Positions 1 through 11,129 of a stretch of 64,000 nucleotides of DNA are shown piece by piece (the stretch's first letter is position 1; every line of letters begins with the position of its first letter). Under the pieces are notes generated by a model. That model was not told the origin of the DNA. It saw only the letters and a program-made list of their open reading frames with translations, and ran no database searches. The stretch comes from Conchocele bisecta (Eukaryota; Mollusca; Bivalvia; Lucinida; Thyasiridae): the NCBI GenBank assembly GCA_029237695.1, contig CM055265.1:116534067-116598066 (forward strand), in the 5' to 3' direction. Both the position numbers and the translations under genes were made by a program.

Positions 1-1090
1 ACATAGCTAGTGGGGTTGATCAGACTATCAGTAATCTGTACACCGGTGTAGTCCCTGAGCAGCCGGCATATCAATCTAGGTTGATCAGACTATCGGTAAT
101 CTGTACACCAGTGTAGTCCCTGATTAGGCGTCTTGTCTAGCTAAGTTGTTCAGACTATCGGTAATCTGTACACACAGTGTAGTCCCAGAGCAGCCGGTAT
201 GTCTAGCTAGGTTGATCAGGCTATCAGTAATCTGTACACTGGTGTTGTCCCTGAGCAGCTGACATATCTAGCTATGTTGACCAGACTACCGGTAATCTGT
301 ACACCGGTGTAGTCCCTGAGCAGCCGGAATATCTAGCTAGGTTGATCACACTATCAGTAATCTGTACACCAGTGTAGTCACAGAGCAGCCGGCATATCTA
401 ATTGGGTTGATTCATGGCTACCGGTATCTGTACACCGGTGTTGTCTCTGAGCAGCCGGGCATCTAGCTACCCGGTGGAAATCAATAATATCGTAAATCTG
501 GTACACCAGTGTGTCCCCAGTCCAGAGCAACCGGTATATCCAGTTGGATTGATCAGAATATCAGTAATCTGTACACCGGTGTAGTCCCAGAGCAGCTGGC
601 ATATCAAGTTGGGTTGATCAGACTATCAGTAATCTGTACACCAGTGTAGTCCCAGAGCAGCCGGCATATCTAATTGGGTTTATCAGACTATCAGTAATCT
701 GTACACCAGTGTAGTCCCAGAGCAGCCGGCATATCTAATTGGGTTGATCAGACTATCAGTAATCTGTACACCAGTGTAGTCCCTGAGCAGCCGGCATATC
801 TAGCTAGGTTGATCATACTATCAGTAATATGTACACCAGTGTAGTCCCAGAGCAACCGGTATATCCAGTTGGATTGATCAGACTATCAGTAATCTGTACA
901 CCGGTGTAGTCTCAGAGCAGCCGGCATATCCAGTTGGGTTGATCAGACTATCAGTAATCTGTACACCGGTGTAGTCCCTGAGCAGCCGCCATATCTAGCT
1001 AGGTTGATCAGACTATCGGTAATCCGTACACCGGTGTAGTCCCTGATCAGGTGCCATATATTGCCATATATAGCTAGGTTGATCAGGCCA
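1..1090. repeat. 65-bp tandem repeat array, about 16 copies
   Basis: The unit carries 'ttgatcagactatc', then 'aatctgtacacc' and 'gtgtagtccc', then 'gagcagccgg'. The first motif recurs at about 16, 81, 146, 212, 277 and 342, a 65-66 bp step. Copies differ by scattered substitutions, and one near 480-530 is more degenerate. The array is cut by the window start, so its full length is unknown. It decays after about 1085. No coding potential is seen. Confidence 0.93.
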
Positions 1091-1499
1091 CCGACACTAT
1101 ATATTAGCCAATGTATGAATATGTGTTTGCTGTATATTATGATTTTTTTAAATTTTAGTAAAATAATATCATCAATAATAATAAACAGCAAACAAATGTT
1201 TTATTCATCCGTGAATTAATGAAGGGGTTTTTGTCCAACCTGTAAAAATCATGAATGGGGGTTATGTCTGTATCATCGAGTGGAAGTAATTAAATATTAC
1301 TAAATAATCAGATACTATGGTGTTGATAATGTATGATATGTACATGCACAAATTATCATCACATCTCATGACTGGTAGTCTATGCATATCTGTGTGTGTT
1401 TGTACCGAGGATTATTATGCCTCTTACAGAAAACACTTATAGCACTAGATATCAGGTTTCTTTCAGAGGATTATTATGCCACTCACATGTAACACTAAG
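1091..1499. other. AT-rich spacer, no gene seen
   Basis: AT-rich sequence follows the 65-bp array. A short duplication of 'gaggattattatgcc' (about 1408 and 1467) is the only structure noticed. Short open frames here have no recognisable content. Confidence 0.5.
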
Positions 1500-1787
1500 T
1501 TATAGCGTCAGACGGTCAGGCGTCTTCCTTCTTCGCTGCGGATATCGACGTTCCGATGCTGTAGGTGTTTGTCTACCGTCTTTGATCTGTTTCTTTGGTG
1601 TTGTGGACTTCTCCAACATAATCGTTTGCATGTCTATGCCTTGAGTAGCAGCTGGTGCAGTTATATCATCGGATTTATGAGCGAATATCTGTGTGTGTCT
1701 ATTAACATGTTCTATTTCAATTGGCGTGTCTTCATCTTGCTCGGTATAATCTTCATGGAGTTGAACTGGTTCATTTGTTTTGCCCAA
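1500..1787 (-). pseudogene. C-terminal remnant of a retroelement pol polyprotein
   Basis: This 95-codon minus-strand frame is acidic in its first third and ends in a basic tail, RRYPQRRRKTPDRLTL. Tails of the form R-x-P-x-R-x-R-x-P-x-R-L are common at the C-terminus of Ty3/Gypsy-type pol proteins, just after the integrase. No protease, reverse transcriptase or integrase core lies upstream on the minus strand, because the ~140-bp satellite begins there. I infer a 5'-truncated fragment. The assignment rests on one short motif, so a chance open frame cannot be excluded. Confidence 0.4.
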
Positions 1788-1794
1788 AAATTAA

Positions 1795-4700
1795 ATGTGT
1801 TCAAATTTAATTATACTCGGTCGGCATATGAGAGTTTGCAACTGAGCTAACTTTTTTGGCGGTCAGCAAAAATAAGTAATTTTGGGAATGCTAACTTGAA
1901 ATTCAAGTTCAGTAATTCAATTAATTATTCAGCTGTATTCAAATTCAATTATGTTCAGTCAGTATATATATGTAAGGAGATTTTGCGAGTTACATTTGTT
2001 GGCTGTCAGCAAAATTAAGTAATTTTTGGGACTGCTAACTTGAAATTCAAGTTAATTCAATTTAATTATTTCATCTGTATTCCAATTTAATTATGCTCAG
2101 TCGGTATGATATGAGATTCTGCAAGTTAAATTTTTTGGCAGTTAGCCAAAATGAGTAATTGTTAGGACTGCTAACTTGAAATTCAAGTTAATTCCACTAA
2201 TTATGCTATAAATTCAGGTGTATTAAAATTTAACTATGCTCGGTCACTACAATATGAGATTTCAAGTTCGCAAGTTAAATTTGTTGGCAGTCAGCCTGAG
2301 CAAAAATAAGTAATTTTTAGGAATGCTAATTTTAAATTCAAGTTAAATCAATTAATTACGATTTAAATTCAGCTGTATTCCAATGTATTTATGCTCTGCC
2401 GGTATGATAGGAGATTTTTCAAGTTAAATATTTTGGTGGTCAGCAAAAATAATTAATTTTTAGGAATGCTAATTTGAAATTCAATTATTTATGCTTTAAA
2501 TTCAGGTGTATTCAAATTTATTTATGCTTGGTCGGTATGATAAGAAATGTTGCAAGTTAAATCTTTTGGCGGTCAGCAAAAATAAGTAATTTTTAAAATG
2601 CTAAGTTGAAATTCAAGTTTATTCTATTAATTATGCTATAAATTCAGCTGTATTCCAATGTATGTATGCTCGGTCGATATGATGGGAAATTTCGCAAGTT
2701 AAAATATTTGGTTGTCAGCAAAAATAAGTAACTTTTAGGAATGCTAACTTGAAATTCAAGTTAATTCAGTGAATTATTCAGCTGTATTCAAATTTAATTA
2801 TGCTTGGTCGGTATGATATGAGATTTTGCAAGTTAAATGTTTTGGAGGTCAGTAAAAATAAGTAATATTTGCGACTGATAACTTGAAATTCAAGTTAATT
2901 CAATTAATTATGCTATACATTCAGCTGTATTCCAATTTATTTATGCTACGTGTAGGTTGGTATGATATGAGATTTTGCATGTTAAATTTTTTGGCGGTCA
3001 GCAAAAATAAGTAATATTTAGGAATGCTCACTTGAAATTCAGGTTAATTCAATTGTTATTCAGCTATATTCCAATTTAGATATACTAGGTCGGTATGATA
3101 TAAGATTTCAGAAGCTAAATTTTTTGTTCGTGAGCAAAAATAATTAATTTTTAGGAATGGTAACTTGAACTTCAAGTTACTTCAAATAATTATGCTATAA
3201 ATTCAGGTGTATTCAAATTTATTTATAATCGGTCGGTATGATATGAGATTTCGCAAGTTAAATTTTTTGGCGTCAGCAAAAATAAGTAATTTTTAGGAAT
3301 GTGAACTTGAAATTCAAGTTAATTTAATTATTATTCAGCTGTATTCATATTTAATTATGTTCGATCGGCATGATATGTGATTTCGCAAGTTAATTTTTTG
3401 GGCGGTCAGCAAAAATAAGTAATTTTTGCTAACTTGAAATTCAAGTTAATTCAATTAATTATTCAGCTGTATTCAAATTTAATTATGCTCGGTCGTTATG
3501 ATATGTGATTTCGCAAGTTAAATGTTTTGGCGGTCAGTAAAAATAAGTAATATTTGGGACTGCTAACTTGAAATTCAAGTTAGTTCAATTAATTATGCTA
3601 TACATTCAGCTGTATTCCAATTTATTTATGCTAGGACGGTATGATATGAGATTTTGCAAGCTAAATATTTTGGCGGTCAGCAAAAATAAGTAATTTTTAG
3701 GAATGGTAACTTGAACTTCAAATTAATTCAATTAATTATGCTATAAATTGAGTTATATTCAAATTGAATTATGCTTGGTCGGTATGATATGAGATATCGC
3801 TAGTTAATTTTTTTGGTGATCAGCAAAAATAAGAATTATTTAGGAATGCTAACTGGAAATTCATGTTAATTCAATTGTTATTCAGCTGTATTCCAATTTA
3901 ATTATGCTCGGTCGGTATGGGGGGGGGGGGGGCGTAACTGTTTTGCAATACTTGACTATATTATCGAACATAGCTCGTTCGTAGACCGAGCAGAGCTCGG
4001 TATAGCGCTAGGGTGGTCCGGGGGCATTCTTCCCCGAAAATATTTTTTGAAATCTACATCGCATTTCCTGTGTTCTGGCGCATTTTTGTGCAAAAATATT
4101 GACACTGTCACAGTATGTTTAGACATGATTTTTGATTGAAAATGTTTTTGAAACAATAAGACAACGACCGAAAAATGCATGGAATACATCGCACTTGGCA
4201 AAAATAAACAATAAATTCACAACGCGAACGTAGAAACGTGCCTTGTAACTTGTAAACAATCTTTACCCGGCGAATTTTAGGGGGGGGGGGGGGGGGGCTC
4301 GCTCCGGGCCCTGGGCGCGCCCTCCCCCCCCCCCCGAATCCGCCCATGAGCTGTATTCCAATTTATTCAGTTTATGCTAGGTCTGTATGATATGAGATTA
4401 TCAATTAATTAATATTCAATTAATTATTCTCTGAATTCAGCTGTATTCAAATTGAATTATGCTTGGTCGGTATGATATGAGATATCACAAGTTAATTTTT
4501 TTGGCGGTCAGCAAAATAAAGTAATATTTAGGAATGCTAACTTGAAATTCAAGTTAATTCAATTGTTATTCAGCTGTATTACAATTTAATTATGCTCGGT
4601 CGGTATGATATAAGATTTCGCAAGTTAAATTTTTTATTGGTGAGCAAAAATAAGTAATTTTTAGGAATGCTAACTTGAACTTCAAGTTACTTCAAATAAT

Positions 4701-4880
4701 TATGCAATAAATTCAGAAGTATTCAACTTTAAATTCTTTGGCGGTCAGTAAAAATAAGTAATTTTTGGGACTGCTACTAAATTCAAATTCAAGTTAATTC
4801 AATTAATTATGCTATACATTCAGCTGTATTCCAATTGATTTATGCTCGGTCGGTATGATATGCGATATCGCAAGTTATAT
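1795..4880. repeat. ~140-bp satellite array, about 20 units
   Basis: Each unit has 'ctcggtcggtatgatatgag', then 'gcaagttaaat', 'ggcggtcagcaaaaataag', 'aggaatgctaac' and a near-palindrome 'aacttgaaattcaagtt', then 'attcagctgtattc'. The 'ggtcagcaaaaat' box recurs at about 1857, 2001, 2137, 2285, 2434, 2568, 2711, 2845, 2996 and onward, so units are 134-150 bp. Units vary by internal indels such as loss of an 'attatgctata' block. The array is broken by an insertion at 3919-4346 and ends where the LINE begins. Confidence 0.92.
3919..4346. mobile_element. insertion in the satellite bounded by G and C runs
   Basis: The satellite is interrupted after 'ggtcggtat' by a run of G and resumes near 4347 with 'agctgtattcc'. 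The ~428-bp insert has its own G run near 4280, a GC-rich stretch with 'ctcgctccgggccctgggcg', a C run, and the end 'gaatccgccca'. It is unlike the flanking monomers. No clear target duplication or long terminal inverted repeat is visible. It may be a fragment of a dispersed family; the C-run-plus-'cgccc' style is shared with 24490-24650. Confidence 0.55.
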
Positions 4881-5246
4881 TTTTCAACATCAATATTTAT
4901 GAGACTTATTCCAACTTGCCGGAATTATAATGCGCACGAAAATCGGTTTGTTTTTGCATTAACTAGAGAAGAGAAATTCGTTAAAATTGCACTGCAGTAC
5001 AGTAAAGTTTTAAAATATAAACATGATACAGGAATTGAATGTTTAGTCTAACTAAGGCAAATGTACTGAAGTGCACGTATTTTAACAGGGGTTAACGGTT
5101 GGTGGCCATGTAGTCTGTTAGACACATATGGCGCCAAGGCAGAAAATTTTGCGCTCGCATTTAAAAAAATATTTTAAGACATTTTAAAGCGTAACAAACA
5201 CAGATTCGACATGGAAAGTATGTATTAATGTGGTTTAGTAACTATA

Positions 5247-7607
5247 ATGACAAAAACTACGCGAAAAAGTGGTAAACAAGGAAAAGTTAGTGAACATATG
5301 GAAAACGGACAACACGCACAGCCAGTACCAGTGGGTGGGGTAAGTGGTGTAAATTATACAAGTAACGTGATAAGCCAAACGAGGGATGTACTGTATGGAC
5401 AAAATGGCAATCACCCTACCAGTGTGCCCCAAATACCCCCACAAACGGCTCCACAACCACCCCAGATGTACAATACGATTGGAAATCCAAACCCCATTGT
5501 TCAAAATGTAAACAATAATGGCGGACATAGACACACACAACAGGAACAGTGTCATGTGTATTATGGTCAGGCAGACACTAACGAAAATAACAACAATGGT
5601 GGTATGGCTTACACACAACAGACACAACAGACACAAATGCCAACATGCCAACCACCGGCCTACGACATCACAGGAATGTTACACAGAATGAACACTGAAA
5701 TGGGAAATCAATTTTCCAACATAAACCAGAGCCTGACAAAACTGAATTCAATAGAGACATATATATCGAGTATCAAAACGAACATACATACACTCGAACA
5801 GGACAACACAACAGTCAAATCAAAACTAAACGACATCGACAGATTTATTCAAATGAGCAGTGACATGTTTGACGAATTTCAAAACACAAAAGCAGAACTT
5901 AGGGAATCACGACAACAAAACAATTCCGTCCAAAGTGAAATACTTATCCTTAAAAAAGAAAACAAATCATTGAAAGATCATACACTGGAACTTCAATGCC
6001 GACAAATGCAAAACAATTTACTCTTTTTTGGAATACCCGAAGCCGAACGATTCTGGGAAGAAAATTCAGAAGATGTTTTAATTAACTTCCTTATAATCAA
6101 CTTAGTTGCAAGCCTCGAAGACGTTGAACGTGTGAAAAATATCCGTTTTGAACGTGTACATAGACTTGGAGCCCGCAAACAACAAACCCAACAAGCCCGA
6201 CCCAGACCCATAGTCGCGGCATTCCAAAGCTACAAAGACAGAGAGTTTATAAAACGAAACGCTGTAAACCTAGAGAGAAATTACAGTATTAAGGAACACT
6301 TTTCTTGAGAAATAGAAGACAGACGGAAACAACTATACCCGATTATGAGACGCTATAAGACGGACACGAGAAATAAGGTGCGTTTAGTCAGAGACAAATT
6401 ATATGTAAATGATTACTTGTTCGACGAAGACCATCCTAACGGAAAACACATCAACCGTGACCAACCACAGCCTGAACCACGCGACAACCTTGAACTAGCA
6501 CAAACATCCTGTGGCAGTAACCGTGCTGCTGAAATGAACAGAATACCCCCGTATCAATATCGTGAAGGGCACCAAACGAACCGTAATAACATGCCAAAAG
6601 ACAACGATAGACCCCGATACCCCAATCCAAACCCAACTCGAGACAGGAGAGATATGCCCCCATCCCATAACACACAGCGCCCGGGCCCACACGATGTGTG
6701 TAACGATGTACGCAGTGACACTAACTTCCCCCCGTACCCGTACTCACCAAATCGTCGTCCCCGTGATGGCGAAACGAACCACTATGCTGCATGGGACTGG
6801 TCGCAGAATAGGTTCGTCCCTATGGATCCAGAATCACACGACGGCACGGCTCGAACACGTAGAATGGCCGTACCCACACGTACACAAACCGATCCCTGTG
6901 ACACTACACACAACCCCACTGTCGATTTCGCGTCACCAAATCCATTCCAGGCTTTATCCGATTTGAACACGGCACCGAGAGGAAAATCCAAGGCTACTTC
7001 GCCTTTGATGGGCGAACAAGAAAATTCAAAAAAACTGCGAGATAACACCGACGACACAAATATTATCCATTCACGTATGGAAGACACAAATTACCCCATA
7101 AATCCGCCAGAATCTGCACAGTTCGCCAACGACACAATGGGGAGCGCGTTTACACGACCAGGTAATACTGACCCAGATAATATACATGTGACATTACCAC
7201 ACACCCCGTGCAGTCACGATACTATACATAGCCACTCAACCGCCGAGACCGACACCGCTCGTACGGAAACAGGACTAATCACCTCCGTACCCAACAATAG
7301 CTCGGAAGGTATGAAACCACGTGACCAATCGCCAGTCTGTGCGAGCGCCCCCGGGAAAAATAGTGACCAAAATGCCACCACATGTGCAAGTGTTGACATC
7401 CCGCGTGAGCCCGACTCTGGCTCTCTTACAAATCAGGAACCGCCCACATGTAACACACCGAACCATAGTGCACATTCTCCTGAATTAGTCCCCCTACAGG
7501 TAACAGCGAGACAGACGTCACATAGGTATACGCGGGAGGGCGTGCTAGCTCGGGTTCAACGGACCATAACAACAGTCATAGGTGTCACGGTGATCAGAGA
7601 TCAATAA
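5247..7607 (+). pseudogene. LINE ORF1 protein, interrupted by one stop codon
   Basis: The frame opens at ATG 5247 and runs 786 codons with a single in-frame TGA at 6306-6308; reading resumes in the same frame. Residues 1-140 are rich in Gln, Asn and Pro. About 145-245 is heptad-rich and predicts a coiled coil. About 250-395 resembles the RRM-like and C-terminal nucleic-acid-binding part of L1-type ORF1 proteins: NLLFFGIPE, FERVHRLG, RPRPIV and YKDREFIKRNA before the stop, and VRLVRDKLYVN after it. About 395-786 is long, polar, Pro/Thr/Asn-rich and probably disordered. Known ORF1 proteins of this type bind element RNA in a ribonucleoprotein particle. The stop falls inside the nucleic-acid-binding region, so this copy is probably dead unless the stop is read through. 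Confidence 0.8.
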
Positions 7608-8596
7608 AGTTGCTGTCTCTAAATGTGTGCGGGTTAGTCACACGACAAATATGTCCCGAATTTAAAGATTTAATTGCCCAATATGATATTATTTGCTTAC
7701 AAGAAACAAAACTAGACGATGTTGATGTCGACCGCATTATTTTACATGACTTCAATATACTATTTAAAAATAGAAAAATTATTTCTAGAAGAAGGTCTGG
7801 CGGAATTTCAGTTGCAATCAAATCAAAATATTCTAAATATATAAAAGAACTAAAAACCGAAAGTAGACTTGCATTGTGGTTCAGCATATCAAAACATCTA
7901 ACTGGACTGCAAAGCGACACATTATGCGGTGCGGTTTATATTCCGCCTCAGGGATCTCACTTTGCAGTAAAAGATCCATATTCCGAGTTGCAATCCGAAA
8001 TTAGCGATTTATGTATAAAACACGATTTTACCGATATAATGATCATCGGAGACACAAATAGCAGAACAGGAATGTTGGCAGATAATACTCCAGCCGACGA
8101 ATTTATTTGCCGAGAACATAATCTTGAAACTGTACTTACAGAATACAACCAAGAGTTATCCTACTTTGAAAATTCACCAATCTCCAATGAGCGCAAAAAC
8201 GATGATCGAAGCACAAACATGTATGGATATAGTCGATATTTTGAATTTTGTAAATGTAACAATATTTTTATCTTAAATGTTAGAACCGGAAGTGATAAAA
8301 ACAAAGGATCAAAGACATGCCGTGATGCAAGTACTGTTGATTATTTTATTTCGTCAGCTGCTTTATTCTCTCGAATTGTAAATTTTGAGGTATTAGAGTT
8401 CTGTAAAACGCTGTCGGATGTACATAATCCTATTTCGCTCGAATTGAAAACAACTAGTGTCGATAATAACCCCACGACAATTGTTAACTCAGCCCGATTA
8501 TGGGACGCAAACAAGGCCAATGAGTTTCTGCAAAACATCGATATGCATAAGATACAAGAAATGCATAGAACACTAGCCAACTGGAAAACATTGTAA
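7526..8596 (+). pseudogene. LINE ORF2, apurinic-like endonuclease domain
   Basis: This is the N-terminal domain of ORF2, which nicks target DNA for target-primed reverse transcription. Endonuclease/exonuclease/phosphatase motifs appear in order: LSLNVCGL, DIICLQETKL (metal-binding Glu), GGISVAI, IIGDTNSRTG (Asp/Asn pair), VDYFISS and SDVHNPISLEL (terminal His). The frame is open from 7526, has no ATG before the first motif (about 7610), and overlaps the ORF1 TAA at 7605-7607, which suggests termination-reinitiation or a lost start. An in-frame TAA at 8594-8596 interrupts ORF2. Downstream the frame continues with linker-like sequence until a frameshift near 8785. Confidence 0.82.
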
Positions 8597-11023
8597 CAAA
8601 TAACCAAAGAAAATGTTAATACTATAGTAACTGACATTGAAGACATTCTCTCTTCGTGTTCGAAAGAAACATTTGGTGTAAATAGCACTAAAATAAACAA
8701 TGTCAAACATAAAATCACAGACTCATGGTTTGGTTCCGAGTGCCGTAAATCCAGGCGAAACTTTCACAGAGCAAAATATAATATAAACTAAGACAAACAG
8801 ACGACAATAAACATAAACTAAACGCAGAGAGCAAGTTATACAAATCCACACTCAACAAATATCACAACAAATTCAAACAAGACAAAATAAATAAACTACG
8901 AAAGCTGCGTAAATGCAGTTCAAAAGAGTATTGGAAGGTCATAAATGACAATAAAACCTCAGAACGTATAGAATGCCCGCTAGAAACATTATTCGCCCAC
9001 TTTCAATCCATAAATCATACAGAACCAGATAACGTCGATGTCCCACACAGTGACACATCCGAACACAATGATGATATAAACAACCGGATATCACAATGCG
9101 AAATAGAGCAAGCGATTAAAAGCCTTAAAAATAATAAATCGTGCGGTTTAGACTCGATTGTCAATGAACAAATTAAAGCTACATCACGTGAATTTATGCG
9201 CTCTATGTAAAACTGTTCAATATTATTTTCGATACCGGTCATGTACCGGAGTCCTGGACAGTAGGAGTGATAAAACCGATATTCAAAAAGAATGGAGAAA
9301 AAATAGACCCAGCAAATTATAGGCCAATAACACTTTTGAGCTGCTTCGGTAAACTTTTCACAGCAGTCATCAACAATAGATCGACAAAGTATGTAGAAGA
9401 AAATAGCGTTATATCGGATTGCCAAGCCGGTTTCCGTAAAGGCTATTCAACCACCGATAACATATTTATTCTCTATTCTTTAATACAATACCTATTTAGC
9501 CAAAAGAAAAGTTATTTTGCGCGTTCATTGATTTTAAAAGCGCTTTCGACAAAGTATGGAGGGCTGGATTATGGGCAAAAGCCCATAAATACAGAATTAA
9601 TGGGAAATGTTTAACATTGATACAAAATATGTATGCAAATGCCAAATCGTGTATCACTGTAAACGGTAATAATAGTAGTTTTTTCAAGTGCAATGTTGGT
9701 GTTAGACAGGGTGAAAATCTTTCACCATTGTTATTTTCAATTTTTCTGAATGACCTAGAAGAATATCTATCAGGAAATGAAGTAAATGGAATACCATGCC
9801 GCTCACATACAAATGACAACACACTTACTGTCTACTTAAAATTACTGATACTTTTATATGCTGATGATACAATTTTAATAAGTGATTCACATTCCGATTT
9901 AGAGAAAGCACTAAGCGTTTTTGATACATATTGCGAGCAATGGAAACTTACAGTGAACGCAAAAAAATCGAAAATAGTGATATTTTCTAAAGGAAGACCA
10001 GCAAATAGATATAATTTCAGTCTAAACGGGAATAACCTCGAAATTGTTGATGAATATAAATATCTCGGCATATTCCTACCCAGGAGTGGTAGTTTTTACA
10101 AAACCAAGAAACATTTAGCAAACCAGGCTACACGTGCCATGTATAGTCTTATTTCTAAAATTAGAAAACACAGCTTACCAGTTGACATACAAATTGATCT
10201 CTTTGAAAAGACCATTAAACCAATTTTATTGTACGGTAGCGAAGTATGGGGTTTTGGTAATAACGAAGTCTTAGAACGTGTACAACTTACATTCTACAAA
10301 CATGTACTAAAATTAAAAAAATCTACGCCTAGTATAATGATATATGGCGAATTGGGAATATACCCCCTTGAACTAGACATAAAAGCCCGGGTAATATCGT
10401 TTTGGACAAAATTGACCACACCCGAAAACGTAAAATTATCATCACTTGTATACTCAATAATATTAAGTAACCATAATCACTCACAATTCCACTATCCATG
10501 GATCGATAGAATTCAAACAATATTACAGAACTGTGGCTTCTCAGGAGTATGGGATTCTCAGCTCGTGCCAAACCCGAAATGGTTAATATGTTCTATAAAA
10601 CAAAGACTTAAAGATATATATTTATCTGAATGGCGAACAAATGTATATAAAGATAACACATACAGACTTTATAAAGATACTATAGAGTTTGAAAATTATT
10701 TAAATTTGCTTCACTATAACGAATTGGGATACATAATCGCATATAGAACACGCAACCATAGATTACCTATAGAAACTGGAAGGTGGAGACATATTCCAAG
10801 AGATTCGCGAAAATGCTCATTGTGTAAATCAGAACTAGGTGACGTATACCATTACTTACTATGTTGCAAAAAATTACACAATGCACGATGCACATATATA
10901 AAACCGTACTACTATCGAAGACCAAACGTTAGAAAATTCCATCAACTGCTAAGTAGCCACAACACAACTGAACTGAAAAAACTGAGCAAATTCATTCAAA
11001 CTATAATGAAACTATGCCAATAG
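8597..11023 (+). pseudogene. LINE ORF2, reverse transcriptase and C-terminal region
   Basis: This continues ORF2 across frameshifts at about 8785, 9208 and 9512. Reverse transcriptase motifs are clear: IEQAIKSLKNNKSCGLDSI, VIKPIFKKNGE, NYRPITLLSCFGKLF, CQAGFRKGYSTTDNI, FIDFKSAFDKV (motif A), VGVRQGENLSPLLFSIFLND (motif B) and LLYADDTILIS (motif C, catalytic DD intact). A thumb-like section (YLGIFLPRSG, ILLYGSEVWG, YGELGIYPLEL) and a C-terminal Cys/His cluster (CSLCKSELGDVYHYLLCCKK) follow. The long open stretch 9617-11023 shows decay is recent or patchy. The protein would copy element RNA at a nicked target. The motif set matches LINE reverse transcriptases, not retrovirus-type ones. Confidence 0.85.
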
Positions 11024-11129
11024 GACCTTGCGTCTGAACAAACGTTGATAGAAATCGAATTCGCACACATGAAAATTTAACACGTTCTCCAACTTACATT
11101 CAGACTTACCAAACATGTTGTCTCACTTT

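Noticed and set aside
1..1090. Possible CRISPR-like array
   Set aside because: The repeats are contiguous with no unique spacers, and the sequence context is eukaryotic.
6451..7475. Open frames on the minus strand and in other plus frames across LINE ORF1
   Set aside because: Shadows of the long biased ORF1 reading frame.
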